64,000 bases of DNA from Amorphophallus konjac (lineage: Eukaryota > Streptophyta > Magnoliopsida > Alismatales > Araceae): positions 175,142,413 through 175,206,412 of the forward strand of contig CM040128.1 in assembly GCA_022559845.1 (NCBI GenBank), given 5' to 3'. Positions 46,870 to 58,227 of this stretch are shown here, one piece after another. The first letter of the stretch is position 1, and the number at the start of each line of letters is the position of its first letter. The notes under the pieces were generated by a model that did no database searches, was not told where the DNA came from, and worked only from the letters and a program-made list of their open reading frames with translations. The position numbers and the translations under genes are program-made.

Positions 46870-48455
46870 AGCAAAGAGGCAGGAGACAAACCAGGTATAA
46901 ATATAATCCTGCTAAAAAGGTTGATACTAATGTCTGCTATCACTGCAGGAAAGCTGGCTATATGAAGGCAGAATGCCCGGAGCTCCAAAAGATGAAAGAG
47001 AAATCAAAGAAGGGGAATACCACAGGGAGAGCTATGGTGAGCACCTGGAGCGACGAGGACGAGGGCAACTTAAGTTGCACTTCTGAGAGTGACAGAGAGG
47101 AAAGCAAAATTTGCCTTATGGCTAAAGATGATGATCAAGAAGATGAAGCTGATAAGGTATCCTCTCCTTTTGAACACTACACTATTACTAATTGGGAGGA
47201 TGCATATGGTGACTTGTTAGATAAAGTAGATGACATCAGAAAAGAAAACATGCATCTAAAGAAGAAAATTAATTCTCTCATGAATGATACTATACTGTCT
47301 GATAGAATTGCTTATCTTCAAACTGAAAATGATGTCCTAAAGAAATCTTGTGCTGAAATTGATGATATGAAAAATGCTTTGATTGATGCTAGAAAGGAAA
47401 ATGAGACACTGGAAAATATAATTGATGATCTAAAATTGAGACTACAAAAGTATGAAAATGAGATGAAGATTGTCAATGAGAAATATGAAGCTATTCTATG
47501 TGTTAACACAAAACTTAAGAAATCAATTGAAAATCTAGAAAATCAAAACAAAGATAAACTTCAAGTTATTGAGAACATGACCCAAGGGACTGAGAACCTG
47601 AATGCTCTTTTGTGGTCTAAAGTTAATTTTAGAAGAGAGGGTCTAGGATTCAATCAAACAGCTAAAAAGAGTTTCGCACTTAAGACCATCTCATTTGTAG
47701 CTGAAAAAGAAAAAGGGCCTCTCATTAAAATGCACTATGGAAATAATTTAGAAAAACCTACTAATTCCAAAATGCCCAGCGCCAAGGACAAGGGCAAACA
47801 AAAAGTTGGTGAGTCGAGCCATGTGAGCACAAATTATCCCACTCCTCAGGGCAAGTTTCAAGTTAGGGGCCAACCGTCACTCACACCAAAACCCCAGACT
47901 AGGTTCTCAAAGCCTCAATAGAAAAAGACCCAAACTAAACCCATGCACACGTCAAGTGGAGATAAGTTATTCGAGAAATGCAATTTAGATAGGGGTCAAA
48001 CTAGTCAATCTTACCATCCCAGAGTTCAGACTTATCACACCTACTTTCATGCTCAGCCACAACAGTTTAAACAGAATTCAAGGGAGGTCTGGATATCATT
48101 AATATCTCACTCAGACTTATAGACCTCAGGCCAAAAACTGGGTTAGGCAATCCAGGACATGGAATTCTAGGAAACAAACTTCCTATGGTCAGCTTAGGAC
48201 CACCACTAGTCACACAACTCTGAATGCTTATTAGTCTAGGCACTGGCACAACCATGCTCAAGCAACTGATAAAAATGGTGCCAAGACACAAAACAAGAAA
48301 GGAAAGACTCAATCTGTTAATGCCGAAAAGAAGAACAACAATGAAAAGAATGTGAACAAATCCACTAAACAAACAACTCTAAAACAAATGTGGATTCCTA
48401 GGAATGTGTTGTCATGTTTGAGTAGCTTTACTTCAGTTATGGAGCCCAAACATTT
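46870..48455 (+). pseudogene. gag: SIRE-2 gag C-terminal half
   Basis: Zinc knuckle CYHCRKAGYMKAEC (about 46935-46976; the knuckle histidine is Tyr, a C-to-T change), acidic segment (WSDEDEGN), then a long coiled coil about 47200-47600 and LWSKVNFRREGLGF (about 47615), equivalent to LLGVRVNFQKEGHGY in SIRE-1. Lys-rich tail to about 47921, where a stop interrupts; further frames to WIPRNV near 48390 look like the end of gag but are broken. RNA-binding and particle-forming protein in intact relatives. Confidence 0.8.
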
Positions 48456-48848
48456 TTGGGTTACAAATCTTTCTGCTCAATTGGATTGCAGGTATGCCTG
48501 GCAGCCAAGCACAACATGTGGTACTTGGATAGTGGCTACTCAAGGAACATGACAGGGGATAAAGCTAAGTTTTGTACGTTAACTGAGAAGAATGGAGGAC
48601 AGGTCACCTTTGGAGGTAATACCAAAGGAAAAATTATTGGGTCAGGTAAGGTAGGTAAGTGTACTACTTGTTGCATTGATGAAGTACTGCTAGTTGAAGG
48701 ACTTGCATATAATCTGCTTAGCATTAGCCAGCTTTGTGATAAAGGTCACAAAGTAGTCTTTGATTCTCATGGCTGCAACATTTATGAACCTGATTCTGAT
48801 AGTGCTAAATTTTCTAGTAAAAGAGTGAATAACATCACACAAAAATGA
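48456..48848 (+). pseudogene. SIRE-2 protease
   Basis: Contains WYLDSGYSRNMTGD (copia protease active site DSG; usual Cys and His are Tyr and Asn), then VTFGGNTKGKIIGSGKVG and LLVEGLAYNLLSISQLCDKGH. Ends NNITQK. The pre-integrase finger that should follow is missing. Confidence 0.82.
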
Positions 48849-49788
48849 TGCATTCACTGAATTTCAGGAGTTTTATCTGAAATTAAAACAGAATAATAAA
48901 AATTCAATTCAGAATATTTTGTCGGATCATGGTGGTGAGTTTGAAAACTCATAGTTTGATGATTTTTGCAGGAGTAATGGAATCACTCATCGATTCTCCT
49001 CACCCAGGACACCTAAGCAAAATGGAGTAGTGCAGAGGAGGAACTGAACACTTGTGGAGATGGGTCGTACACTGCTAGTGGAAGGTAACCTACCAAGGAA
49101 GTTTTGGGCTGAGGCAGTCAATACTGCATGGCATGTAATCAACAGACCCATGGTGAGGCCATTTACCCAGAAAACACCTTATGAAATTCTCAAGGGCAAG
49201 AAACCTTCAATTGCTTACTTCAAGGTCTTTGGTTGTAAATACTTTATTCATGTCAATGCTAAAAGAGACCTTGATAAGTTTGAACCTAAAAGTGATCCAG
49301 AAATTTTACTAGGATATTCAAAAACCACTAGAGCATATAGAGTGTACAACTTAGGGTCTAAAACAGTTGAAGAATCCCCACATATAGTCTTTGATGAAAT
49401 AATTACTAAACCTGAAAATAGTATGTGCAGGGAACAAGATGATGGAGAAATTCTGAAAGAAGGAAGCTCTGCAGATTAATCTGATGATGAAGATGCAAAG
49501 GAGCCTGGTATTCAGGGGGACGTAAATGAGGGTCAAAGTAATCAGGGTATCAATGTAAGATTTCTTAGAGATCATCCTGTAGATAATGTAATTGGTAACC
49601 TGCATGAACCTCCTAGGACCAGAGGTTATTTTAGAGCTCAGAATGAACTAAATGCTTATGCATTAGTTTCTCATGTTGAACCCAAGAACATTGACAGTGC
49701 CCTCAGTGATATGCATTGGATCAATGCCATGCATGAGGAATTAAATCAATTCGATAGGAACAAGGTATGACACCTAGTTCCACCTCCT
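48849..49788 (+). pseudogene. SIRE-2 integrase, internally deleted
   Basis: After the protease the sequence jumps to the second catalytic region (ILSDHGGEFENS near 48920), so the HHCC finger and first Asp are deleted. Then TPKQNGVVQRRN (catalytic Glu is Gln), WAEAVNTAWHVINR, TPYEILKGKKPSI, VFGCKYFI and the C-terminal LGYSKTTRAYRVYN segment to about 49479. A frame change and stops at about 48953 and 49047 are present. Inactive. Confidence 0.8.
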
Positions 49789-50727
49789 GATCATAGGACT
49801 GTCATTGGGACCAGATGGGTGTTCAGGAAAAAAACCGATGAGCAGGAAAATGTTGTTAAGAATAAAGCAAGACTTGTAGCTCAGGGGTATAATCAGGAGT
49901 TTGGAATTGACTTTGAAGAGTCATTTGCCCTTGTGGCTAGGTTAGAGGTAATTAGGATTTTATTAGCTTATGCTTGCTCATTAGGAATCACCCTCCAGCA
50001 GATGGATGTAAAATCTACTTTCTTGAATGGAGAAATAAAAGAGGATGTCTTCGTGAGACAACCTCCTGGATTTGAATATTTAGACTTTCCTAGTTATGTC
50101 TATAAATGGAATAAAGCTCTCTATGGTTTGAAACAAGCTCCTAAAGCTTGGTATGACAGGCTCAGCAAATTTCTTACAGACAAGAAGTTTTCTAGAGGTG
50201 AAATTGACCAAACTTTGTTCACAAAGGTATGTCATCCAGACAATCTCATTGTTCAAATATATGTCGATGATATAAATTTTGGTTCAACTAACTCAATAAT
50301 GTGTAAGGAATTTTTTGATTTGATGACACATGAAATTGAGATGAGCTCAATGGGTGAGCTGAAGTTATTTCTTGGACTGCACGTGACCCAAACAAAGGAA
50401 GGAACCTACATCACTGAATCCAAGTACATAAGGGATATGCTGAAGAAATACAAATTTCAAAACCTCAAGGAGATTACAGCACCAATGGGTACTTCAACAA
50501 GTCTTGATGAGATCCCAAAAGGCAAACCAGTTGATAACAAGCTGTATAGAGGTATGATCGGATCCCTGCTCTACCTTACTGCATCTAGGCCTGATATTCA
50601 GTTTGATGTGTGCTTCTGTGCTAGATTTTAGGCTAGTCCTAAAGAGTTACATTTTTGTGCTGTCAAGAGGATTTTTAGATATCTATCAAGCACCCAAGAG
50701 CTAGGTCTTTGGTACCCTGCTAGGTGT
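49789..50727 (+). pseudogene. SIRE-2 reverse transcriptase and start of RNase H
   Basis: [40 protein letters not shown] (first catalytic Asp), [15 protein letters not shown], and [10 protein letters not shown] (about 50262) are intact copia RT motifs; then [12 protein letters not shown], and [12 protein letters not shown] before a TAG at 50629-50631 (CAG or similar in relatives). The frame goes on through RIFRYL to YPA at 50720, where the next element begins. Confidence 0.88.
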
Positions 50728-53391
50728 TGTTGACACCCATTTTATACCCACAAGTCGAGTCTTTTCTCTCATCCACATAATGATGTCCCAAGTCGTCCAC
50801 TGCTCGAGAAATTCTCGTGATGGTGTTATGAGCTTATTTCTTTCATTATCAAGCCTCTTACTCCCTGGATGAGGTTTGTTTGGGGTCTATCTTTCCTTGG
50901 CATGCTCTTTCATTAACACGGTCCCCATTCGACCGCTATTAAGTTTTCACGGTTGCCCAAAGATCGCTTCTATCCTTCTGCCATGGCCGATGGCGCTGAC
51001 TTGGTTAACCGACCTTATCACGTTCTGTCGCGGTCGCCCCTAGACCGTGTTTATGGGTCACGGTCGTGTGATAGACCGCGTTAGCCACCCGAGCCCAGTT
51101 CCATCCAGGCTCCGTTTTCTTCGGCCGAGAACACGTTAGGACTCTATCTTCAGAGGAGTTGTCACCCCAGGGGGGTTGGGGACTCTTTTGGATGACTATC
51201 CTTTGTTTTTTTCCATCATATTATCTCTTGGAAAACCCCAGAATTGGCGGCCGGGAACCTCAACTCGACCTAGGGTTTTCTAGGTGGTCCATATAAAAGG
51301 GTTAGCTTTCGGCCAGCCAAATGGGGGGGGGGGGACTTTTGGACGTTCGCGCCGGAACGCTGCCAGTTGGTGGAGTGGTCTTCAGTCAGGGGACCCTGCT
51401 TTCCACGTCCTAAGCATCCCCGGTCCAGGGAGTATTTAGATTTCATCAACCAAGTCTCATCCCTTCTCCTCCATTTCTTTGCATTGCATCAGTGCTCTCT
51501 CATCGTTTTACGCCGTTCCATTGTGTTTCAATCATTCATTGCATTTTTAAACTTCTCTACCCATTGTTTATCACGCCCCATAGGGGTTAAAAACCACCAA
51601 CCCCAGGTATTTCATCCTCCATTTATGTGTTTTGGTTGTTATAATTTGATAGATATTGCACTATCTTTAGTTCTAATTGGGTTTGTTTTCCTTGTGTTTT
51701 CACTTTTATTTGCAGGTCTACAGCACATCCAATACGAGGCCCCTCCCTTTTGGCCGGCTGAAAGAGAGGGAGGATTGAGCCCACAGAACATTCTTCTGGG
51801 TAATGGTCGCGATTGTCCAGCGACTGTTTCCAGGCGTACGCGGACGTGCGAAGACCGCGTATCGTGCTAGTCATCCCCGCTTGCGAGTGTCGGTGGGTTC
51901 ACTCTTTCCAAGGTTTGTAGCTCGGTCCTTCTAAGTTATGAATCTTGGTGGCAATCACGGTCAGTTTTCTATCCCTACTACCCCTTTACTTCCATGGTTC
52001 GTTTTGCATGTTCATAAAGGTTCACTTGCTAGTATGAAGGGGAGGGGTAGATTGACGTATCTATGTCATGCTCCATCACAGTTAGGGTTCTATTCCTCAT
52101 CACCCTTGGTTCTTCATGCAACTTCGTGTTTAAAGGCATGTGTATGTGTTCATAAGTTTGGGGCGGGGAGGTAGAATAGTAAAATCCATATCTACACCCT
52201 TTTTTGGCGATGACGGTGGGACGCTAGTGCCAATCGTGTTACGTGTTGTATTGCATGCTGTTCATCATTTTCATGTCATTGTTAAGTGTCTCCGTTGGGT
52301 TCTCCGTTTCTGTTCTGGCTGTTTCTGTTCCCTGGATTAAGGCGGTCGAGTAGCTATCGCTTACACGTTATAGCGGCCCAAGGGAGACCGCTATTGTCAC
52401 TCAGATGCGCACACCAAAACGCCCTCTTGCAGCCCATTGTTTATCATATCCTAGGGTTTTCTTTGCGCTGTCTATCGGTTCTCCTATGGTTGTTTAGGTT
52501 ATTCCATCTGTTATTTCATCGGTTGCTCGGGCTTCTCTTTAGGTTTTCTGTTTCTATTCTTGCTATTTTCTACTCCTTGACTGAAGACGGTCCAGGACTG
52601 ACCGCGTATGTGCTATCGCGGTCTTCATAAGATCGCTACGGATTGCTCAGGTACGCACCCCGAGACATCCCTTTGCAGATCATTATTTCATCATATCCTG
52701 CGGTTCTGAGTGCTGTTTGTCCCCCTCTTTGTTGTGATACTTGTTCATGCTAATGCCCTCATATCGAATGATAGTTTGTAGGTTAGACTCTTGCATGCAC
52801 TCCGGTGCACATAGGATTCATGCATTTCATTCACATGTAGTTGCATTCCTACCGAGGTAGGCTTTCCTCTCGTCTCCATACTCCTTGGAGCCGACTAGGG
52901 GACCTTACTGAGGACCTCCGTAAGTCCCCGTGAGTCGTGGATTCCCACACGGACGTCGGGCTGGTTGTACCATTGCCACCCCAGTCTAGGATCTGCATCC
53001 GTGAGAAGGAGTGTTCCTTAGAGTCAACCAGTTTCCCCTTTCTTACCCTAATTAGGCACCTTGTGATTGAGTGAATCCATGTGTTAATTAATCCACTAAG
53101 GTCCAAAAGGGAACTTATTAAAAATTTCTTATGCATCATTTAACAACTTGGGTGTTTGATTGGTTGATTCGCCCCTCATCTCTCGTATCCGTTGTGTGCA
53201 TTCTGGTTAGCTTGTTTGTTTGTTTCATATCCACCTTGTTTGTCTTTGCTTAAGCCCATTAATCCATTGCATTCCATCTACATTAGTTTGGTTAATTAGG
53301 TCCATTTAGGTTAGTTCATCTTCGCGTCCACCTATCTAGTCACGTCGTCCTAGGCTTTTTTTTTCCCACTTTGTATCTCCCCCACCTTTGA
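50728..53391 (+). other. LTR and leader of TatG, no gene
   Basis: Sequence with promoter (TATA 51291-51300), a 12-base G run (51323-51334), a GACCGCG/CGCGGTC-rich stretch 51000-51090, and a diverged direct duplication (52330-52490 against 52573-52728). No coding sequence is supported; short open frames have no family features. Confidence 0.6.
51291..51300 (+). promoter_or_regulatory. TATA box of TatG LTR
   Basis: ATATAAAAGG about 560 bp into the LTR, preceded by GC-rich U3. Confidence 0.55.
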
Positions 53392-53415
53392 TTGTATAAA
53401 GTCTCCATTCTCCCC

Positions 53416-54985
53416 ATGGAGCACTTCTCCCCTATACCTTATTCCTATACTTCTCCATCTTCTTATCCCCGTGTGGATTCCTCTTCCCATGCGGGACCAT
53501 CACCTCACTCTTCTAATGGGCCCTATTCTCCTCACGGGCCCTCTCCACTCAACGGGCCTACTCCTTTTAACGGGCCTTCTTGTCCCGCCCATGCTGCTGC
53601 TAGTCCAATCGATCCTCATTCCTACATTCATGATTTTTCCGGGCCCATACCTCCTTCCATCCTTGGAATGGGCTGCCCCCCTCCTAAGGCCAGATCTCCT
53701 TATTTGGCCCATCATCATCCTAGTTTAAGCTCCCACTCTCTTGCTCCGGCTGGCCCACATTCTTCTCGGACTCTTCCCACCGAGGAGATGATCGCTCAAG
53801 CCCAACGCCAGCTTGATGAATTGCAACGTCAAATCAATCCTCCAACCTCCCTAAGTGTCCCATTTGCCTTTCAAGCTCTTCAGCTTCCACCACGCTCTCA
53901 AATTCCTACCTATCGTCGCTATGGTGGAGTCGGGGACCTCTATGTGCACTTGAAGGAGTTTCTTTATGAGTCGGCCCAATTTCGACATGACCAACGTTTA
54001 ATGGCTTACCTGTTTGGTCTGTCTTTAGAGGGCTCGGCTCGGGATTGGTTCTGCTTGCTACTGCAAGAGCAAGTTGTGGATTTTCAAGCTGTCCAGAGAA
54101 GATTCATTCAGCAGTTTCAAGATCAGGTAGGGCCCAAATACTCCATGGTAGATCTAGCCCATGAGAAGATGAAGCCCGACGAGGAATTCTCAACCTTCAC
54201 CGACCGCTGGCGTCAGCTGGCCGCGCAAGTCCCGGGGCATATTCCAGAGGGAGAGCAGATCAAGATGGTTATTTTTAATGCAACACCTGAGTTTAGATGT
54301 ATCTTGGCCCTCAATGATGTTACATCCTGGCAACAACTTTACAGCCGAGCCCGCTTCATTTGCCAGCAACTTTTGACTCCCCTTGACCATGTGTCTCCTC
54401 TGCCTTCTACGTCCACGTACACCTCCTATCCATCATCTCCCACATATCCTTCCACAAGTCAGCCCTCCGCTTCTACATACCCCCATACCTCACCCTATTC
54501 ACCTTCCATCTATCAACCCACCACGAGTCAGCCTTCCGCTTCTTCATGTTCTCCTCCAGTTAAGTAGGTGGATGCCATTCATTATATGCCCACTCTGTCC
54601 ACACCTCCACTCAGTTCATCCGTTAACCCTACGCCATTCCTTACGCCGCCACCCTTTCCCACACAACCTCCACTACCGTCTCCATTACCATACCACACCC
54701 CTCGGCATCCACGTTCTCCAAAGTAGGTTCTTCACCCTCCGTTGCCAGTCTTTTACAAACATTTTTAGGGCTTTGATGGCCACTCGCGTATTGCAACTCT
54801 CTCCAGTTATGCCTCGCCAACCCGTGGCCGGGGATAGGCTTCAGTTTTGTGATTATCACCTCCCGCAGGGGCATTTGGTTGAAGATTGCCTCGACTTCCA
54901 GGAATTTGTCTATGGTCTGGAAGAAGACAAGAGGATCGACTGGGCGGTTATGCACAAAGTTATTTCAGATTTCCGCGGCCAGTAA
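53416..54985 (+). pseudogene. gag: TatG gag
   Basis: ATG at 53416 (MEHFSPIPYS; an upstream in-frame start at 53392 is not ATG). N-terminal 130 residues are Ser/Pro/His-rich with a run of degenerate NGPxPxNGP repeats (53515-53580). The retrotransposon gag core is at about 53890-54380 (TYRRYGGVGDLYVHLKEFL, GSARDWFCLL, FSTFTDRWRQLA). TAG at 54565-54567 ends this frame; the natural continuation is in the next phase (54760-54985) with CDYHLPQGHLVEDC (zinc knuckle of the C-x3-H-x4-H-x4-C kind seen in Tat gags) and LEEDKRIDW. So there is a frameshift between 54570 and 54760. Confidence 0.8.
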
Positions 54986-55540
54986 CAACAGTAACAAGAA
55001 ACGCCGCCTAAGCAGTCTTGTCCACCTCAAGGCCAGGGGCACCTTAGTGAATCTTCAGTTGGTAAAACACATACTCCGTTGTTTACCTTTTTTTCTATCC
55101 CACCTTCGACGCCTACCCAAGCCTCTACTCAGGCTAGTACCCCTCTTTTACCCTCCGTTCCCGCTACCACACCTATCCCCAACACCCCTCGACATGCCAT
55201 AAAGATACGCCGAAGAGCGCCGCCACTTGCCATTGCCCCTACTGCACCGCCACCTTCACCTCTTCATCCTTCGCCTTTACCACCTCTCTCGACCACCTCA
55301 CCCCCTTTACCATCTCCATTGACTCCACCTTCTCCACTTTCGCCCTCACCATCCCCTTCGTCTCCACCTCATTTACTACCCCTTTCGCCGTCGTCATCCG
55401 AGCCTGAGCAGGTTGAACCCGAATTCGCACCCCCACCTTTTACCCACTGTGGACGCGCTTTATTATTCTTTTTATTTATTTTGTTTCTTTGTTGGCATGC
55501 CAGTCACCGGAGTGACGATTTCATTGTGCGCTCGATCTGA
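54986..55540 (+). pseudogene. Proline-rich extension after TatG gag
   Basis: Gln/Pro-rich sequence, open 55079-55540, consisting largely of PPSPLxPSPL-type repeats, ending in a hydrophobic stretch (LLFFLFILFLCW) that looks like a chance membrane-like segment. It could be the gag-pol spacer; no protease triplet follows. Low complexity makes it weak as a gene. Confidence 0.4.
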
Positions 55541-56710
55541 CTTGGTCAGTCGATTGTGAAGTCCAAGTCGGGACCAGAAGTCCGTCATACCATAAAGGCT
55601 ATGACGTTAATTACGCCCTTCCAAGGAAGGACAACCCTTGATTAAACGCCACAATAGGAGGCCTCGAGAGGCAATCACATATTCGTGTGCGCAAATTGAA
55701 CTTCATACCAGAGCCAGGAAGGTGGGCAAGATAGCAACATCAACTGTAGAAGCAGACAATATCGTTAAGTCGGCAGTTCAAAGACCGAGTTAAAGGGGAG
55801 AAGGAGGATTTCAGTCACAGGCAGACTGAGCCATGACCATGATGGAGGTTTAAAGCATCGATCGATATTTCGACAGCATTTCCCCTTTATCTGGATTATG
55901 CCCAGGGGGAAATAGGCTATCACCCACGGAGTGCCGGGATGAAAGCCGAGAGAAAGAGAGAGGCCAAACCTCCCGACCTATATATATCTACCATAGGGCA
56001 GTGTTTGATTTTCCCCTTGTGGAAGTCGGCGGAACTCATGCAGTGGCAGAGCCCTCCCGAGCTAAAAGGGTTATCCATGGACCCGATGCGGGACGACGGA
56101 ATGTAAGTGAACACTCAATGTTGCGCCCTCGCACGCGGATCGACCTGCGCGGTCAGGTCGCGGGGGTCAAGGGGGCAGCGCCCCTTGCCGGGGTTTTCGG
56201 GGGCAGCGCCCCCGAAACAAAATTTGGATTGAAGACTCAGTAGTAAAATTTGGTTAGATTATCGGTGCAGTTCCGGCATGCATAGGTTCCCGGGGATAGC
56301 TTAATGTAGACTTTCATCATCCTGGGAGAATTTTGGCAGCACCTCCCCTAGACTGAGCATTTGCCAGGGGGAGATACAGGCTGACATCCACGGAATGCCG
56401 GGATGAAAACCAGAAAGTGAGAGAGCACTAAGGCTCAGGGAGACTGTGTATGTCTCTAGCATCGGTCGCTATTCCCCTTCTCGGAGACCGACGAAACCCT
56501 TGTAAAGACAAGGTCCGCCGGACCCGTGGGGTTCCATGTGAATCTGATTCGGGACATAGGAATATAGGGGAGATCAATCCCCTAATTAATTTATCACCTG
56601 GGGTGCACATGACGACTCAAGGATGTCTCAGGATAGGTGGAGGAAGCGGCCAAAGGGGTGGACAGAGGATTGGCATTGGGTTATCGGCACAGCCGGGAGA
56701 TCAAGGGGGT

Positions 56711-57085
56711 TCCCGGCGCGGAACCCTCTCGGCGCGCTGGTTCCCGGCGTGGCTTCAGCGGGGCTCTCGGCGCGGGTTTTAGTGGCCAAGGGGGGGTCTC
56801 GGCGGATGGGTTCTCGGCGCGGCTGGGAGGCAAAATGGGGGGGGCTCCCGGCCGTGGGGCTTTCGGCGGATGGGTTCTCGGCATGGGTGGAGTTGGCTTA
56901 TAGGGGGGTCTCGGCGTGGGACTTCCCGGCGTGCCCGTTACCGCGCCGGGAAGGTGGCGCCGGGAAGCTAAGGGCTGGGGAGGCTTGCATGAGGGGGCTG
57001 AACAGGTTTTGTCTTTTAGCCAAAGGGGAAAGGAGAGGAAGGCCTCTCGGCGGGACAGTTCTCGGCGGTGAATTTTGCACGCCGA
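56711..57085. repeat. Cluster of (T/C)CTCGGCG / TCCCGGCG motifs
   Basis: About 14 occurrences of a CGGCG core preceded by TCT, TCC or TTC and often followed by GGG or CGG, spaced 12-45 bp. A similar cluster in the same orientation lies at 58245-58395. Open frames through it differ in every phase, so it is not coding. Confidence 0.75.
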
Positions 57086-58216
57086 GAAGGTGGAGTTGCG
57101 GAAAGAATTCAAGGTTTACAGAGCTAAAATGATACTCTGTTTTTGGGATTCCTGAGCTTTCTGGCTGCGATTGAAGCCGGATTTGAAGTGTAGGAGGGGG
57201 ATTTCATGGATGCTGAGGTTTGATTAGGCAGGGGTTTAATCTCATCAATGAGAGGTTGAATGGAAGAGGATCAGAAAATCCAATCGCCCGGATGGGCTTT
57301 GAGTCGTCATGTGCTGTTGACCCTCATGGGATCGTTTGCTGGCATCTTTGGTCGCCTAGGAGCCAAGAGATGGTCATCTCAGGCCCCAGGGATGACCCTG
57401 ATGGAACTATCCATATTGGAATCGGATTAGAAACTCTCAGTATCAAGCCATCGAGACAGCTTACTTATTCCTGTAGCAAGGGAATCTCGAACAGGAGATC
57501 CGAGCTATTGCCAATATCCGTAGCAGACTGTCCCAGAAGCCAAGAGATGGTCTGTCTCTGGCCCTAGGGCAAGCCTGGGAGGCTTTATGCAAATGACTAC
57601 TAACTGCGAGGGATATCGGTATATTTAGAGCTATATTTATTCTATGAAAGACAACTGATCCCTAAGACCCATAAGAGAATTAGATGCACTTCAGTTGAGC
57701 TAAAGATGAAAACATGTAAAGGAAATATATAGCAGCATACGGAGAGATAGCTGGCAGATGTTTCAATCACCCAACGCTCAAACGGGTCATTGAAGCATTT
57801 CATATCATTTCAATAGATCACCCCAGAACTCATACCAATCACACGGAGGGAATGAGGGAAAGGGAGATGAATAGACATCGGGACATCCCGGTTACATCCA
57901 GAGGAAAATCGAGATAAACTCGGCAGGATTACATGAAGAAGAAAATAAAACCATGGGGGAGGGCGGAGCATTGACTCCTCTCCCTCCCCGGCTGCCCACC
58001 TGGAGCTTCTTCTCCTTCTTTCTTTTCTCAGCGGAGGTGGCTCTCTCTCTCTGTTGGTCTCTTCTTTTTTTCAGTGGAGGAGTCTCTCTCGAAGCCCCTC
58101 TGTTTCTTTTCTATCGCTTTCCTTTCTCTTTTTTTCAGTGGAGGAGGCTCTCCCTCCTTTTTTCTTGCTCTGTTCTATCTCCTCCTCCGATCCCCCTCCC
58201 TTTCGAGAGAAAAGGG

Positions 58217-58227
58217 CTTTTTATAGC
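58217..58227 (-). promoter_or_regulatory. Minus-strand TATA-like site
   Basis: GCTATAAAAAG on the minus strand. Upstream of it (58245-58395) is a cluster of CGCCGAGA/CGCCGGGA boxes, downstream a purine-rich leader with three copies of CTCC(A/G)CTGA(A/G)AAAAG (minus strand, about 58155, 58083 and 58040). Arrangement resembles an LTR promoter. Confidence 0.45.

Larger units (their letters stand above)
46840..50727 (+). mobile_element. SIRE-2: internal fragment of a Ty1/copia element
   Basis: Gag C-terminal half, protease, damaged integrase and RT of a SIRE-like element, both ends missing. The left end is a ragged junction with GPP-C (about 46839); the right end is cut within RNase H by the LTR beginning at 50728. 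The left edge contains a 20 bp near-duplicate (AAATATAATCCTGC at about 46840 and 46899). Confidence 0.85.
50728..55540 (+). mobile_element. Tat-like gag-bearing LTR element (TatG)
   Basis: An LTR start, TGTTGACACCCATTTTATACC (first 20 bases are 50728-50747), interrupts SIRE-2 RNase H; a TATA lies at 51291-51300 and a gag ORF begins near 53416. I could not place the LTR end or primer site with confidence between 51900 and 53390. No pol follows the gag up to 64000. It may be a gag-only non-autonomous element, or pol may lie beyond the window after a later insertion. Confidence 0.6.

Noticed and set aside
55079..55540. Putative membrane protein from LLFFLFILFLCW
   Set aside because: Single hydrophobic stretch at the end of a proline-rich low-complexity frame; no signal of a real transmembrane gene.
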